In this document: positions 30,776-42,832 of the stretch, in pieces | Numbering within the stretch: the first letter of the stretch is position 1 | Layout: each line of letters opens with the position of its first letter | Assembly: GCA_030144725.1 (NCBI GenBank) | Contig: JASKMD010000015.1 | Location: 2,857,425-2,921,424 of the forward strand | Direction of reading: 5' to 3' | Length of the DNA: 64,000 nt | Source: Haematococcus lacustris | Lineage: Eukaryota > Chlorophyta > Chlorophyceae > Chlamydomonadales > Haematococcaceae | Notes under the pieces: model-generated | What the model was told of the DNA's origin: nothing | Database searches by the model: none | The model's input: the letters and a program-made list of their open reading frames with translations, nothing else | Position numbers and translations under genes: made by a program

Positions 30776-31799
30776 GCTGGCTCGCGTGGCTGCACACACA
30801 TGCACCTGCCCCTGCTTGGCTGCACTTGCTGCCTGCTGTGAGCAGGTGCTGGGCCCATGCAGGACGGGCCCTGCTGTGGTGGTGCTAGCTGTCTGCTGTG
30901 GCAGCTTGCAGCTATGGTCCGTGGATGGCTGAGAGTGGGTGGGCGATGATGAACAGATGGCCAGGGTGACTGGGTGATGTGGGTGCAAGTCGGGGTGTCA
31001 TGAGGGCAGGGTGCTGTCACGGCAGGGTTGAACACAAGAGGGGTGAGGCACTGCTAGTTGGCCAGGTGTTGTTCACAGCTGCATGGTGGGTTTGCACAGC
31101 ATAGACAAACCACGCGTGGACTCCTTCAGGATGGTCAGATCATACCAAGCACTGCACATGCAAAGCAGACCGCATATAGATGCATCCAGGGGATTGAAAT
31201 TGATGACATCCGTTGAGAGCAGGGGTTGAGGCTTAATGACATTGCGCACTGACACCAGGCTCCTGCCGCTGTGAGAAAACCATCGCATGGACACAACCAT
31301 GTACATGTTGTAACCATGTAATGATAATCATGACTGTGATCCGGGTGTAAGACATCCCCCTGCCAAGCTCCGAAGGGTAGAGCCAAGGGACGGTAACCAT
31401 GTGCTATGGAAGTAAATGATGATTACTGCTTCACACCAGTCTCGGTCTCAATTTACAATGCTATATCTCGGAGTTTCTGCAAAGGTCAGGAACATCGTCC
31501 TTTAACATTATCTTGCCATCCTGAAGCTGTTGTTGCCATGACAACCACAAGGCTGGAGACTGTGTTTGTGTCGTGTTTGCCTTGCTCAATCAACAGCGCT
31601 AGTGCAGACATAGCAGCAGCGTCAATAGGTTTACTCCTGCTGCTCCTCACCTTTGCACTTGCACCTGGATAAGGGTTTGGAACGTCAGCACCTCCCTCAT
31701 TGGCCGAGCGGGCAACAAGCACCGAGGCAAAGGCAGAACCAGGTCCCCTCACCAGGGGTGGTATTTTGTCTGTACGGAGTAAACGTCTCACACACATGC
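30776..31799. other. Intergenic, no gene recognised
   Basis: Short ORFs on both strands without family resemblance. Moderately lower GC between 31060 and 31520. Confidence 0.4.
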
Positions 31800-32220
31800 C
31801 ATGGGCGCCTACCACCTACATTAATGCCTGACCCCGGTGACAGGGCTATAGCCTAGAACTGGCATGACTGACATGCACTGCTGTGAGCTGATGACAGCTC
31901 AAGAGGGGGCACACACTACTGTGCCACAGCAGGAGGCTGCTGCTGGGCTCTGGGCGGGCGGTCTCGCAGCTGCTTCTATCCCAGGCTGGGATACTCCTTG
32001 CCCGTGGCTGCTCAGGCAGTCAAGGCCAGCAGCACAGCTCCAGCGGGCGCCACCTGCTCTCCCCAATGCGCTGCATGTTCGATGCTGCATTGCAGTCCCG
32101 GACTACCTACCAGCCTGGCTGTGGTGCTGTCTTGGCTTTGGCAGCCTTGCCCTTGCTCTTTGCCCTTAGAGGGTTGGATGGGCTCAGCTGCCTGCTCAGC
32201 TCTGCCATGCACACAGCAGC
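31800..32220 (-). pseudogene. Fanzor C-terminal remnant, minus strand
   Basis: The reverse complement matches 57640-58060 along its whole length, including the RuvC-III region (GDCNAA...NMQRIGESRWRPLEL) and about 150 bp of 3' flank. It contains stops and frame breaks, so it is non-coding. Shared flank shows this is a dispersed element rather than a conserved gene. Confidence 0.65.
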
Positions 32221-32555
32221 TGTAGCAGCCGCTACGGCACAGGTTGGCTACAGCCTACAGCCAATCCTGCCTACATGTTCAGACTCTCCACTCCATGTTC
32301 ATTGAGCCTTCTTAGACTGCCACTCCATGTTCATTGAGCCTTCTTAGACTCTTCTTCCTTATCAGCACTGCCCGTCTGTCTGGGCTGCGGCCCAGAGCCC
32401 AGTAGCTGCTGCTGCTGCTCCTCTGGTGAGACGATGCCGATGTTGCTGATGTACCAATTGATACTCACCCACAAACCTGTAAGCAAGTCATGATATATGA
32501 GGGTCATGTTTGGGATGCCATGTGTTGAATGAACAGCGGGGCTGTCTGCTTGGCC
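32221..32555. other. Spacer between two Fanzor remnants
   Basis: Contains a tandem CTCCATGTTCATTGAGCC repeat (about 32289-32345). No gene recognised. Confidence 0.4.
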
Positions 32556-32763
32556 TTATCAGGCTGCACCTACTGACTGCAATGGAGCGCTGAACATGCA
32601 GCGCATTGGGGAGAGCAAGTGGCGCCCGCTGGAGCTGTGCTGGCGCTCAGACCAGGTGGAGCTGCCAGTCAAGGGCAAGGAGTACCCAGGCCTGGGCTAC
32701 CGCGGCTGCGAGACAGCCCACCCAAGCCCCAGCAGCAGCCTGGTCCCTTGTGGTAGTCCCTAG
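32556..32763 (+). pseudogene. Fanzor C-terminal remnant, plus strand
   Basis: Encodes TDCNGALNMQRIGESKWR followed by the PLEL and GKEYPGLGY block found at 57770-57900. Only the final ~65 codons survive; the rest of the RuvC domain is absent. Inverted relative to the copy at 31800-32220. Confidence 0.65.
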
Positions 32764-32809
32764 TGAGGGACGAGGTGCTGCATCTACCGACTACTTCAGC
32801 TTTACTCAG

Positions 32810-33004
32810 CTACTCGCCTGTTGCCAGCACCAGCAGTACTACCACATGGGGCGCAAGCCAGGCAGAGCCAGGGAGAATCAGGCTCGCGACGAGGAGCAGT
32901 AACAAGGACGCGAAGGCGCAGGCAAGCACCACATTGATGCAAATGTGCGTCGGCAAGTTGACACCAGCCGTGATAGCTCCCACAAGAAGATCGGTTAGCC
33001 ACAT
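32810..33004 (-). CDS. Small two-helix membrane ORF (uncertain)
   Basis: 64 codons from the ATG at 33004, ending LVLATGE. Two hydrophobic segments (about residues 22-43 and 46-61) suggest a hairpin membrane protein. The layout is loosely reminiscent of the V-ATPase assembly factor Pkr1, but similarity is too weak to name it. It could also be a fortuitous ORF. Confidence 0.3.
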   Translation of the reverse strand: MWLTDLLVGAITAGVNLPTHICINVVLACAFASLLLLLVASLILPGSAWLAPHVVVLLVLATGE

Positions 33005-33092
33005 AGCTCAGCGAAGCTACGCCGTGGACGCTTCACTTGCATTCGTTTGTGCAAGCCTGCCGGCAAGCCCACCGGTTCTACGGGTTTGTCAT

Positions 33093-33592
33093 NNNNNNNN
33101 NNNNNNNNNNNNNNNNNNNNNNNNNNNNNNNNNNNNNNNNNNNNNNNNNNNNNNNNNNNNNNNNNNNNNNNNNNNNNNNNNNNNNNNNNNNNNNNNNNNN
33201 NNNNNNNNNNNNNNNNNNNNNNNNNNNNNNNNNNNNNNNNNNNNNNNNNNNNNNNNNNNNNNNNNNNNNNNNNNNNNNNNNNNNNNNNNNNNNNNNNNNN
33301 NNNNNNNNNNNNNNNNNNNNNNNNNNNNNNNNNNNNNNNNNNNNNNNNNNNNNNNNNNNNNNNNNNNNNNNNNNNNNNNNNNNNNNNNNNNNNNNNNNNN
33401 NNNNNNNNNNNNNNNNNNNNNNNNNNNNNNNNNNNNNNNNNNNNNNNNNNNNNNNNNNNNNNNNNNNNNNNNNNNNNNNNNNNNNNNNNNNNNNNNNNNN
33501 NNNNNNNNNNNNNNNNNNNNNNNNNNNNNNNNNNNNNNNNNNNNNNNNNNNNNNNNNNNNNNNNNNNNNNNNNNNNNNNNNNNNNNNNNNNN
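33093..33592. other. Assembly gap of exactly 500 N
   Basis: All N. The round length suggests a placeholder, so the true distance is unknown. It removes the 3' exons of the CtpA-like gene. Confidence 0.99.
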
Positions 33593-33690
33593 GCCATGCA
33601 CCACCATGCGTCATCATGCACCTGCCATGCAACACCATGTGCTACCATGCACCGCCATGCACTACCATGCGTCATCATGCACCTGCCAAG
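33593..33690. repeat. CCATGCA-type minisatellite at gap edge
   Basis: Irregular repeats of ACCATGC and TCATGCACCTGCCA. The array probably continues into the gap and may have caused the assembly break. Confidence 0.85.
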
Positions 33691-33854
33691 GAGCACCATA
33701 TAGATGTGTTATACAACCGCGCTGCCGGTTGTTCACCACCCACAGTGGCAGCCACAGTGCAGCCTGGCTCCAGGAACAGAGCAGCCGTGGCCACCGCCTC
33801 CTCAAACACACCCCCTGCGCAGTCAAGGAGGAGGGAGTCCGTGCAAGCACACAT

Positions 33855-33948
<94 letters not shown>

Positions 33949-36220
33949 ATGAGAACAAGGGAAAAAAGAACAAACAATCAGGCTTTCGTCCTTTCAACCT
34001 TCCTTCCTTTCTACTTTTCCTTCTTTCTTGCTTTTCCACATAGGGTGGCCCCGGACACTGGACCTCCACCCCCTTGGCCCTACCCCGCCCTTCCACCTGG
34101 ATCATTCCGCAGGTCCAGCACATACCCCGCCACCCCCTCCAGCTCCCCCTGCAGCAGGGCCGACTCCACGGCAGCGCTGGTGGCTGAGGAGAAGTAGAAG
34201 AGGCGCAGGTAAGCCACCTCCTGCAGACTCCTGCCGCCAGGCACCCCACCCAGGCTGAGGGGCCTGCTGCTGCTGCTGCTGCTGCTGATGGGTGTGACAG
34301 AGCTGGGGGCTCTGCCACCTGTGCCCTGCAGGCTGCTGCTGGTCACTCCGCCGCCAGAAGGTGTCACACCCGCAAGTGTGACCAGACCCAGGGCCTGGGT
34401 GGTGGGCTTGGGGGGCAGATCAGGGTGCAGCGCCAGCCGTGCCTGCCTCACTGCTGGTTGGGGCAGGGGCCGCCGCTCAACGTCTGTCTCACTCCATGGG
34501 GTTGAGAGTGAGTCAGGGAGTGAGAGGCGTGACATGGGCAGCCACTTGAGAGTGAGGTGTGACCCCACAGGGCCACGCAGGAGGGCCTGCAGGGCGGCCA
34601 GGGGCTGGCTGGCGGCACCCACACCATCTGCTTTGCAGGGCGACAGGTCAGCAGGGCAGCAGAGCGGCAGGTCAGCAGGGCAGCAGGGCAGTGGTGATCT
34701 GAGGATACATCGGCTGCATTGCAGGACCCGCCAGCATCCAGCACTGCACCAGCTGCACTGCCTGGCACCACCCACGCATACAGGTCACCGCAACACTCCT
34801 GGTCTGGTCTGGATCTCAACTACCTTGACCAAGGGCAGGGTTGTGCAGAGCCTGTGCTGACTGCAAGCCAGTCTCAGGGCCAACACTCCACCCTCCCGCT
34901 CCATCCCATCCCATCCCCTCCCATCTCCCCCACCCCCCAACTCCCACCCTTCCCCCCCCTCCCCCCCCCCCCCCCCTCCCACCTATTTCCAGCACCACGT
35001 CCCCGCGGGCCAAGCCAGCGGCCTCTGCAGGCGACCCTGCCAGGGGTGCCACCACCACCCGACCCTGCACACCACTACCGCTGCCACCCCCCCCCTGCTG
35101 CTGTGGTGCCCACCCCCACCACCTCCCCCAACTCCAGACCCACACCTGAGGCAGGGCACCAGGGGGAATGGGCAAGGGGGTTGGGCAGGTGGTCCAGGTG
35201 GTGTGGTGTGGTGTGACTGGGTCAGAGGGTTAGGGGTAGGGCAGCAGGGGTGGGCATGTGGCTGCAAACAGGTAGGGAAGGGGAGGGGGAGGGGGTCAGG
35301 GTCAAATCACGGGAATCACTACTACTAGTCATCTGTGTCCAAGACCATTCAGCAAGCAGGTGGGCAGAGCTGGGGGAGGGGGAGGGGGAGGGGGAGGGGG
35401 AGGGGGAGGGGGAGGGGGAGGGGGAGGGGGAGGGGGAGGGGGAGGGGGAGGGGGAGGGGGAGGGGGAGGGGGAGGGGGAGGGGGAGGGGGAGGGGGAGGG
35501 GGAGGGGGAGGGGGAGGCTGGTCTCTCACTGGCCGCCGGTCTGCCTAACCCTCACCCACAAACTGGGCGGCAAGGTAGTTGCGCTCAGCAGGCAGCGGGC
35601 GGCGCAGCGCAGCCCGGAACTCGGCTGGAGTCAGGTACGCCCTGCGAGCATCTCACACCTGATAATTCACATTTCACACGTCACACTCATGCTGGATGTC
35701 ACGTGACATCATACAAAGGATGCGTTGCAAAGAGAGGACACTTGTTTAAACACCCTAGCTGCTATGCTGAAATTATGTACAGGAAACAGTGCCCCAGCCC
35801 CTGCCCCAGCCCCAGCCCCTGCCCCTGCCCCAGCCCCTGCCCCAGCCCCTGCCCCTGGCCGTGCCCCTGGCCCTGCCCCTGCCCCTACCCCCTCACGTGT
35901 ACTTGTCCCCCAGGCGCATCATCAGGTCCTTCAGAGCGGCCTGCAGCTCCTGCTCACTGCGCAGCACACCACCTGGCGCAGCCCGCAGCTGCAGCTGCAA
36001 CTGCTCAGCCCACCAAGCTTGGCTGAAAGGGGGCCGCTCAACACTGCCAGAGTCACCTAGCCCGTTACTGCCGCTGCTGCCGCTGCTGCTGCTGCTGGCA
36101 CCGCTGCTGCTGTCATCCCCGGTGCCAGTTGTGCCCGCTGCTGCCACCCATTCACCCCCTCCTCCACCGCCTATGGCATTGGTCGTGCTGCTGGTGGCTG
36201 CTAAGCGGCTACTGACCCAG

Positions 36221-36259
<39 letters not shown>

Positions 36260-37845
36260 GCCAGCTGGGGGGGTGCCGGGGCGTAGAACTCGTTGGCCAC
36301 CGTTTGCCAGGCCTTCTCCAACACCTGGGGCATGAGGGCAGGGGTGGCAAGGGGCAAGGGGGGCTAGGCAGGTGTAAAGAGGGAGGGAGGGAAACACGGC
36401 TCATGCCCTTGCTCATGCCAGTGCCCCAGTGGGGTGAGGGGCGGGTCAAGGAAGGGGGAAACCCATGCAGCGCTCAACATCAGAGAAGGATGGGGATAGG
36501 AAGAGGCGTGTGTGGGGGGGTGGGGTGAGAGGAACCGGCAGGACTGCCAGTCAGAGAGGGGAGGCATGGGCTGGGGGGTGCTGAGTGGGCAGCACAAGAC
36601 TGTGTGACGAGGGTGATGGGCGATGTGGTGTGGTGTGATGTGATGTGTGAGGAGCAGTCGGCCTGGGGCAATGTGAGGATGTCAAGCCAGGCAGCGCTCG
36701 TGCCTGGCGGTGCTGCGTGCAGCGCAGGCAGTCGGGCGCAGCCTCGGTGGCCTGCAGCGTACGAGTGTAATCGTAGTACTCCCGCAACCTGAGCAAGGGG
36801 CAGGGGCATGGGGCAGGGGCATGGGGCATAGGGTAGGGGCCAGGGGGCAGGGGCCAGGGGGCAGGGCCAGGGAGCAGGGCCAGGGCGCGGTGCAGGGTGC
36901 TTGCAGACATGGAAGTGGCACACATGGTGTTTGGTGTAAGTAATTGCTGCACGCACATGCTCACACATACACACACACATGGGCAGTCAGGTATCCTTTC
37001 TCATCCACAGCAGTCGCACCATCCTGCTTGCATGCATCTACTACCAACATCTGTATGAATGGACATTAACACACATGGGCAGCCAGGTGCTTGAGCCTGC
37101 ATGCTTTTTATTCATCTGCAGTGTCAACCATGCCATTGGCTTGTGTCATGCGTACGGCTTGCATGGATGTGTGAGACTTGCATGCCATGCAGTTGATAGC
37201 CTACTTGCATTGGGGCGACCACAGAGCCTACCGCTGCATGCCAGCCCAGGCATCCGCGGTGAACAGCTCGGCCTCATCCGCTGCCAGAGCTGCGTCATAG
37301 CTGGGCAGCATGGCGGCTGTCGCAGCATATTGTGGCTGACACAGGCTTAGCAGCACGCAGGCAGAGCCCAAACCCGCCACAAAGGCAGAGGTCAGCTGAT
37401 GCTGCACGGCTCTGGTCCATGTGGGTTGCCTGTTGCCTTCCTGTGTGTCGAATGCGTGCTGACCGCCCCGAGGTTTAATGAAATGGTAGGCAGTAGAAAA
37501 GCGTTGCCAGCAGGCACTACTTCTCTCTGGCCATCGCGTTGTGCTGGGCACCGTGCAGCATGGGGTTGGGAGCGACAACTTGGTGCAGAGGCCCGTGCGA
37601 CCAGTCGCAAGCTGCTCGCGGTGAGTTTGTTGGCGTTGCATCAATGGATACGCATCATTGTGTGTAAAGGCATCGAAAGGGTTTTGAAGGCAGCGACGCG
37701 TCACGTGCACCTGTGGGGGTTGGTGCCTGTCGTACAGCCCATGGTCCAAACTGCTCCATTCCAACCCAAGCATTTGTTCAGCTTCATTTGCATTCTTAGG
37801 GCCACCTTGCTCCAATCCATGAGTAGCACGCCTAGCCCTGCTCAC
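33690..37845 (-). CDS. CtpA-like carboxy-terminal processing protease (plastid type), partial
   Basis: Exons read on the minus strand: about 37845-37232 (leader with an LTSAFVAGLGSACVLLSLC segment and AATA before the mature start, as in thylakoid-lumen transit peptides), 36788-36704, 36324-35897 (VLEKAWQTVANEFY), 35641-35556 (YLTPAEFRAALR), 35145-34983 (GVGLEL and PDZ AGLARGDVVLEIG), 34627-34097 (ends YVLDLRNDPG) and 33814 to about 33690 (GVFEEAVATAALFLEPG). All junction phases agree except inside 35145-34983, where a run of nine G adds one base. The exons carrying the catalytic Ser-Lys pair fall in or beyond the N gap. Family members mature photosystem II D1 in the lumen; this may be a paralogue. 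The exact start and the 36704 donor (GC type) are uncertain. Confidence 0.72.
33856..33948. repeat. GGCA tetranucleotide array
   Basis: About 23 uninterrupted copies within a CtpA-like intron. Confidence 0.97.
35087..35095. other. C9 homopolymer breaking the CtpA-like frame
   Basis: Sense-strand G9. The exon length (163 nt) is one base too long for the phases on either side. Eight G would join GVGLELGEVVG to the PDZ sequence without a stop. Assembly error or real frameshift. Confidence 0.75.
35372..35516. repeat. GGGGGA hexanucleotide array
   Basis: About 24 perfect units within the CtpA-like intron between 35555 and 35146; sense strand is TCCCCC. Confidence 0.97.
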
Positions 37846-38392
37846 TTCAAGTTACGTTGCGCTGTGCCTGGTTTGGATGGTCTTTGCAGAAAGCATCATC
37901 TATCAACTCTGGATGAGGATTGAAAAGCGCACAGGAACCACACCGGGCCGTTTGGATTTGTTTGGTGCATGGTGCAACGTCATGCATATCGCGACACCCC
38001 TAAGTGCAGCAGGCTACCCCTCCCATTGAACCACCAACCCCCCTAACGATAAGGGACAACGGCTTTTCCGGACTCATTTCTGCACCGATTCACACGCGGA
38101 TTGAAGCGTCGGAATGCGGCTGCGCTGAGCCACACGCTGAACTGGTCGGGCATGTTGCCGGGTATTCGACCCTACCGAGCCTGCGGACCTGATGTACGTT
38201 TACCCAGTAGCGGTGAGTCCCTGTTCAAGGCGATGGATAGTGCGCGATGTGTTAGGAGCCCGACCTCATGTCCAACATCGTGACCAACATGCGCTGGCTC
38301 AGGGGCTCTGAAACTAGGAGGAGACCACGGCATGAGCATAGCAGTGGCAACTGCATCATTCACTTGCTAATCAAGCTCCAGAAGGTGGGTTA

Positions 38393-38706
38393 ACACTCCT
38401 CCATGCTGCTCACTCTGCCGATGCCCGGCTGACAACCATGCAACTCAAGGTAACTCTCCAGCCTTGCGTCACTGGCAAGGGAACTCACTCTGGACCCCCT
38501 GCCAAAGTTTCAACTCTTCCCAAGATTTCCCAAGAGGGGTTTTATTAGATGGCGTGTGCACATGCCTGCAGGCATGGGCTTGTCCTCCAAATCCCACCCC
38601 TACAAATGGAAGGGGGCCCATGCTGCCCGCTGTGTGTGTTGTGTGAAGTCTACGCAAGCTGGCAGCGCTGGCTGGGTGGAGATTCATGTGGAGGGAGAGG
38701 CAGCCT
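38393..38706 (+). repeat. Direct repeat, copy A
   Basis: Shares about 300 bp with 39021-39320, including ACCATGCAACTCAAGGTAAC and AGATTTCCCAAGAGGGGTTT. Offset is about 628 bp. Confidence 0.8.
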
Positions 38707-39020
38707 CCTACCGCTCTGGGCATCGGCCAGGTCACAGCCCAGATGGCTGAAGTCATCGCGGCCTGCAACAACCTGGTCCCTTCACAGGTTCCACTGGCCC
38801 ACAGAAGTTGCGCTCGGGCTGCTGCGGCTGCTTTTGACGAGGGCAAGCGGCTGCGGGGGCAGGAGGCAGCGCCCCAGCTCCAGCCCATGCCCCGTCTCTG
38901 CTCCACACCCACGCAAGCAGGTGCACAGCTTGAGCCAGCCCATGCGCCCTGCTCCCACCATCTCCCAGACCAACCACCCTCGCACCCATCACAGTCCCAG
39001 TTTGAGCTGGCTGTGTCCTC

Positions 39021-39320
39021 CCACATGCTGCCCCACTTTATTGATGCCCGTTTGACGACCATGCAACTCAAGGTAACTCTCCAGCCTTGCGTCACTGGCT
39101 AGGGTACTCACTGTGGACCCCCTGCCAAGTTTTCAACTCTTCCCGAGATTTCCCAAGAGGGGTTTTAGAAGCTGGCGTGTGCACATGCCTACAGCATGCC
39201 GACACCCAAGTATCACCCCTACAAACGGCAGGGGGGCCAGGCTGCCCGCTGTGGGTGTTGTATGAGGTCTACGCCAACTGGCAGCACTGGCTGGGTGGAG
39301 ATTCATGTGTAGGGGGAGGC
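39021..39320 (+). repeat. Direct repeat, copy B
   Basis: Second copy, diverged by scattered substitutions and small indels. The coding-looking stretch immediately before it has only partial similarity upstream of copy A. Confidence 0.8.
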
Positions 39321-39764
39321 TGTGTAGGATGATGTTGAGAAAACTGGGCTCCATGCGTTGAGTGTACCGCAGTGTACCGCAGCGGAGAACTCTGCATCCT
39401 GCGTTGTGGGTGTTGTGAAGCAGCATTACAAAGGCCCATTGCGCAGAGCGAAACCGTTCGCGTGCCTGGCAGACTGCCGGTCACCGTAGGGTGCCAGCAG
39501 CTCGGGCGCGCAGGCGCAAGCGCAACGCAAAGGTAAGGCGTTCCGCGTTAAAATGACAGCTCAACTCTCACCAGGCACGCCGCAAAGTCAAATGTCCCTT
39601 ACGTGGTGGTTCAATGGGAGGGGTAGCCAGCAGGCAACTAATGTGCAGTAGTTACCTGACATGTGCAGCTGGCACCTGGCATGCATTTCTTGACCACGGC
39701 ACACAAAACGTGACCCTGGTGGGCCCAGGCTAGCTGGCAGCGGCGTTGGCGGTACCAACGCACA

Positions 39765-42700
39765 TCATGCCGACTCACTGCCGGTCCCGCTGCCGTACCC
39801 ACCCAGCAGCCCTGCCAGCCCCTGTGACGGCGGTGAAGCTGGCGCCGAAGCACTCGTCGCAGGAGGCGGCGGCTTGGGCTTGGCAACGACGATGACTTTT
39901 GCCATGGGCTTGGCGGCAGCAGGTCGAGGCGCAGCGGGGGCAGCGTGCGACACCAGCGGGTCAGTCCCTGCAGCGACCTCCGACGCATCCTCGCGTCTTT
40001 GTCGCCCGGATCCCGGGTTCGATACACCCGGCTCGGAACACGAACCCGGCACGCCCGGCGCTGCTGTGCCGACGTCCGACTGCTCACAACCTGCCTCATG
40101 CACCTTTGCTGGAGCAGGCTGGACGGAAGGAGCGTTGCCTTGCTCACCATCTGACCCAGCAGATGGGCCAACAGCTTCACTGCGATCCCTATGCCCAGCA
40201 CCTGCCTGCCCTCCACCCTCCTCCTCCTCCTCCCCCTCCCCCCCTTCTTCACCCTGCAAAGCAGCAGCCGCCAGGCTGCAAGCCGCCCCCCCTCCCCCTC
40301 TCCCTTGCCTCAGCCCCCCTGGCCCTGGTCCCTGACCCGACCGCACCCGGCCCTGCACCAGGCCTCCCCCCGGCCTGACCTCTCCCCCACTCTGCCCCCC
40401 ATGCTGTCTACTGCTGCCAGCTGCCCCTTGTGCAGCTGTGTCATCCCCTCCGCCCTCACTGCCACTGGCATCAGGGGAGGAGGGGCTGCTGCCTTGCGCC
40501 TGCTCCACGGCTTGCTTGCGGCGCAGGCGGTAGTACTCTGCCAGGTCATCCGCCTCCTCCTGGTCCAGGCTTGAGCCTAGCTGCTTGTCAGCTGCACGGT
40601 GTAAGGCTGCCAGGGCCTGGTCCGTACTGACCTGTGGGGCGCAGCCAGGGGCAAGAGGCAGGCTGTGGTGGGCAGTGTGGGGCAAGGGGTAGGAAGGGAG
40701 GCAGGGGCTGGGGCATGGCTGAGGCTGATGGGGGGCAGCAGCAGGCAGGGGGCATCAGCTCGACACCCCATGCGCGAGCCAGTGCGCGACAGAGCAAGCA
40801 GCGGTGATCATGCTCAACAGACTCACAAGTTAGGAGTCGCCGCACTCCCCCTTCACTCACCCCTGCCCCAGCCCCTTCACTAATTACCCTTGGCCCTCCC
40901 CCTCCTCTTCTCCCCGCCCCTGCCTCTGCCCCTACCCCTTCCCCTCCTCTTCTCCCCGGCCCTGCCCCTGCCTCTGCCCCTACCCCTTCCCCTGCCCTCC
41001 ACCTTGCTGTGCCGGGCCTTCAAGGTGCGCATCTCATCCAGTGCTGCCATAATGTCCATCTCCCTCTTGCTGTCCAGCGTGCGGTTCTCCAGCGCTTTCA
41101 TGGCGTTGCCCATCTCCTCCTCCTCCTTGGCTGCCTTGTTGATCGCCTTGACCTGGATGAAGCAGCAGGAGGAACAGCAGCCACATCCAGGCAGCCTGGC
41201 AGCAGCGGCAGGCACAGCAGTGGGCCACACCTGGGTTCAAGGCTTGCCCTGTGGCCAGCCAGCAGTTATGCAAGCATGGAAAGCCGGCCAGCCATCAGCC
41301 AGCAGGCTCAGGTACCCAGGCTGAGCAAGCAAGCAAGCAAGTTGAGGCTTTGAATCATGGTGCGGCAAAATAGACGTCACACAGCCGGTCACTGTAACCT
41401 GAGTGACTATCAAATGTTTGCTGCTGGCCTGCCAGACAGCCTGCTGCTTGTGTGAGGACCTTTCTGCTGCCTGCTGCCTGGTCAGTGATGCAAGCATGAC
41501 GAAGCAGCTGCCATGCCTGGAGGTGACCACGCTGACGCACTGGACCAGCCACCCAACACCACAAGCAGGCAGGCCAACGTCGGCAGGCAAGCAGCTAGGT
41601 TGGCAGTTAATTGGTTGGGCAGGCGGCTGGTGTGATGTCCTGGTGAGTCAGCCACTGCCACAGGCTCTTGCATGTCGAGGTCAGAAGCGTGAATAATGGC
41701 ATCTAGGCAGCTGCCAGACAGCTGCCAGGCAGCTTCTCACCCACCGTCTCTGACTCCCTCCAATGCTCGTAGTTACGAGTGGCGCCCTCTTCCAGCTTGT
41801 AGTCTGTGCTCTGCCAGGACAGGCAGCCACATAATGCAGCCCCTCACGCCATTACTGGTAGCACCATGAGCATGAGCATGAGTGCAAGGAGAGCAGCAGC
41901 TAAGCATGGCCATTCAAGAAACAGCAAAGTGCAGCAGCAGCAAAGTGCAGCAGGAAGAGCAGCAGCAAAGTGCAGCAGCATTTGGGCAGCAGCCTGGCGG
42001 TCAGTGCCAACCTCACGGCGTCATCCCAGCACAGTCAGCTGTGCGCATGACACTAGGCATGACTCAGTGGGTCAGGCGACATCTTGTGACCTACACCCTC
42101 CTCCATCGGCCGCCATCCTGCCCTCTCATCGTGGCCTGCACTGGGCACCAGCTGGCATGGCCCTGCCTGATGTCCCCTGTGGTAAGAGGTCGAGCTGCAG
42201 CTTGCTGTATGGCCTACAAGTGCATGGAGCCCTTCCCCCAGAGCCCCTGCATATGCAAGCATCATGCACCTGTTGCATGCCAGTCGCAGAGACCCTGCTG
42301 ACCCCCAGACCCAGCCTGGTACCTGTGGGTCAGTTTTCATGGTGAACTCCGCAGCACAACATGTGCAGCGATAGTAGAAGCGGTAGATCTGCAAGCAGCC
42401 AGCGGTGAGGTCTAGCCTGGCCTGGCCTGGCCTGGTCTGGTCTGGCCTGGCCTGGCCTGGTCTGGCCTGGCCTGGCCTGGTCTGGTCTGGTCTGGTCTGG
42501 TCTGGTCTGGTCTGGTCTGGTCTGGTCTGGTCTGGTCTGGTCTGGTCTGGTCTGGTCTGGTCTGGCCTGGGCCAGGCCAGGCTGCGATGCACGGGGCTGT
42601 GTGGCATCAAATATACCTGAATCCCAAGGTATGTCTCGCCGAGCACATCCTCTTTGCGAGTGTTGAACTTTGTGCCCTTGTACATGAACGTGCCGCATGT

Positions 42701-42832
42701 CTTGCACCGCACTGACATGGGCAACATCATGCGCACTTTCATGTCATTCGTCTTGGGGCGCTTGCGTTTCGGGAGCTGGGTGGGGTCGAAGTCAGGGGGG
42801 AAGTATTTGTTGAGTACTTTGCGCTCTCCCAT
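39765..42832 (-). CDS. YJU2: Splicing factor YJU2 (CCDC94 family)
   Basis: Five exons on the minus strand: 42832-42617, 42388-42323, 41810-41745, 41152-41003 and 40631-39765. All junctions are GT-AG and phase 0, giving 1,365 nt and 454 aa. The product starts MGERKVLNKYFPPDFDP, the family signature, then VRCKTCG and CTCCAAEF Cys pairs forming a zinc-binding site, KFNTRKEDVLGETYLGIQ, STDYKLEEGATRNYEHW and the ALENRTLDSKREMDI helix. YJU2 joins the activated spliceosome and promotes the first transesterification step; it acts in the nucleus. The last exon is a low-complexity Gly/Ala/Pro-rich tail, longer than in yeast, as is common in algae. Conserved parts are intact and I see no break. Confidence 0.95.
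42416..42570. repeat. TCTGG/CCTGG pentanucleotide array
   Basis: About 31 units filling most of YJU2 intron 1, with CCTGG variants clustered at both ends. Sense strand is CCAGA/CCAGG. Confidence 0.96.

Larger units (their letters stand above)
37846..39764. other. Intergenic region with duplicated segment
   Basis: No host gene recognised. Holds a direct duplication (about 38393-38706 and 39021-39320). Between the copies is a coding-looking stretch (38740-39070) ending in LPHFIDARLTTMQLK at a GTAACT donor-like site. It probably belongs to a repeated mobile gene. Confidence 0.4.

Noticed and set aside
32763..34197. ORFs spanning the N gap on both strands
   Set aside because: Frame continuity through N is meaningless.
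35250..36026. ORFs of Gly-Glu, Gly-Arg and poly-Pro repeats
   Set aside because: Hexamer array in a CtpA-like intron; no conserved sequence at either side.
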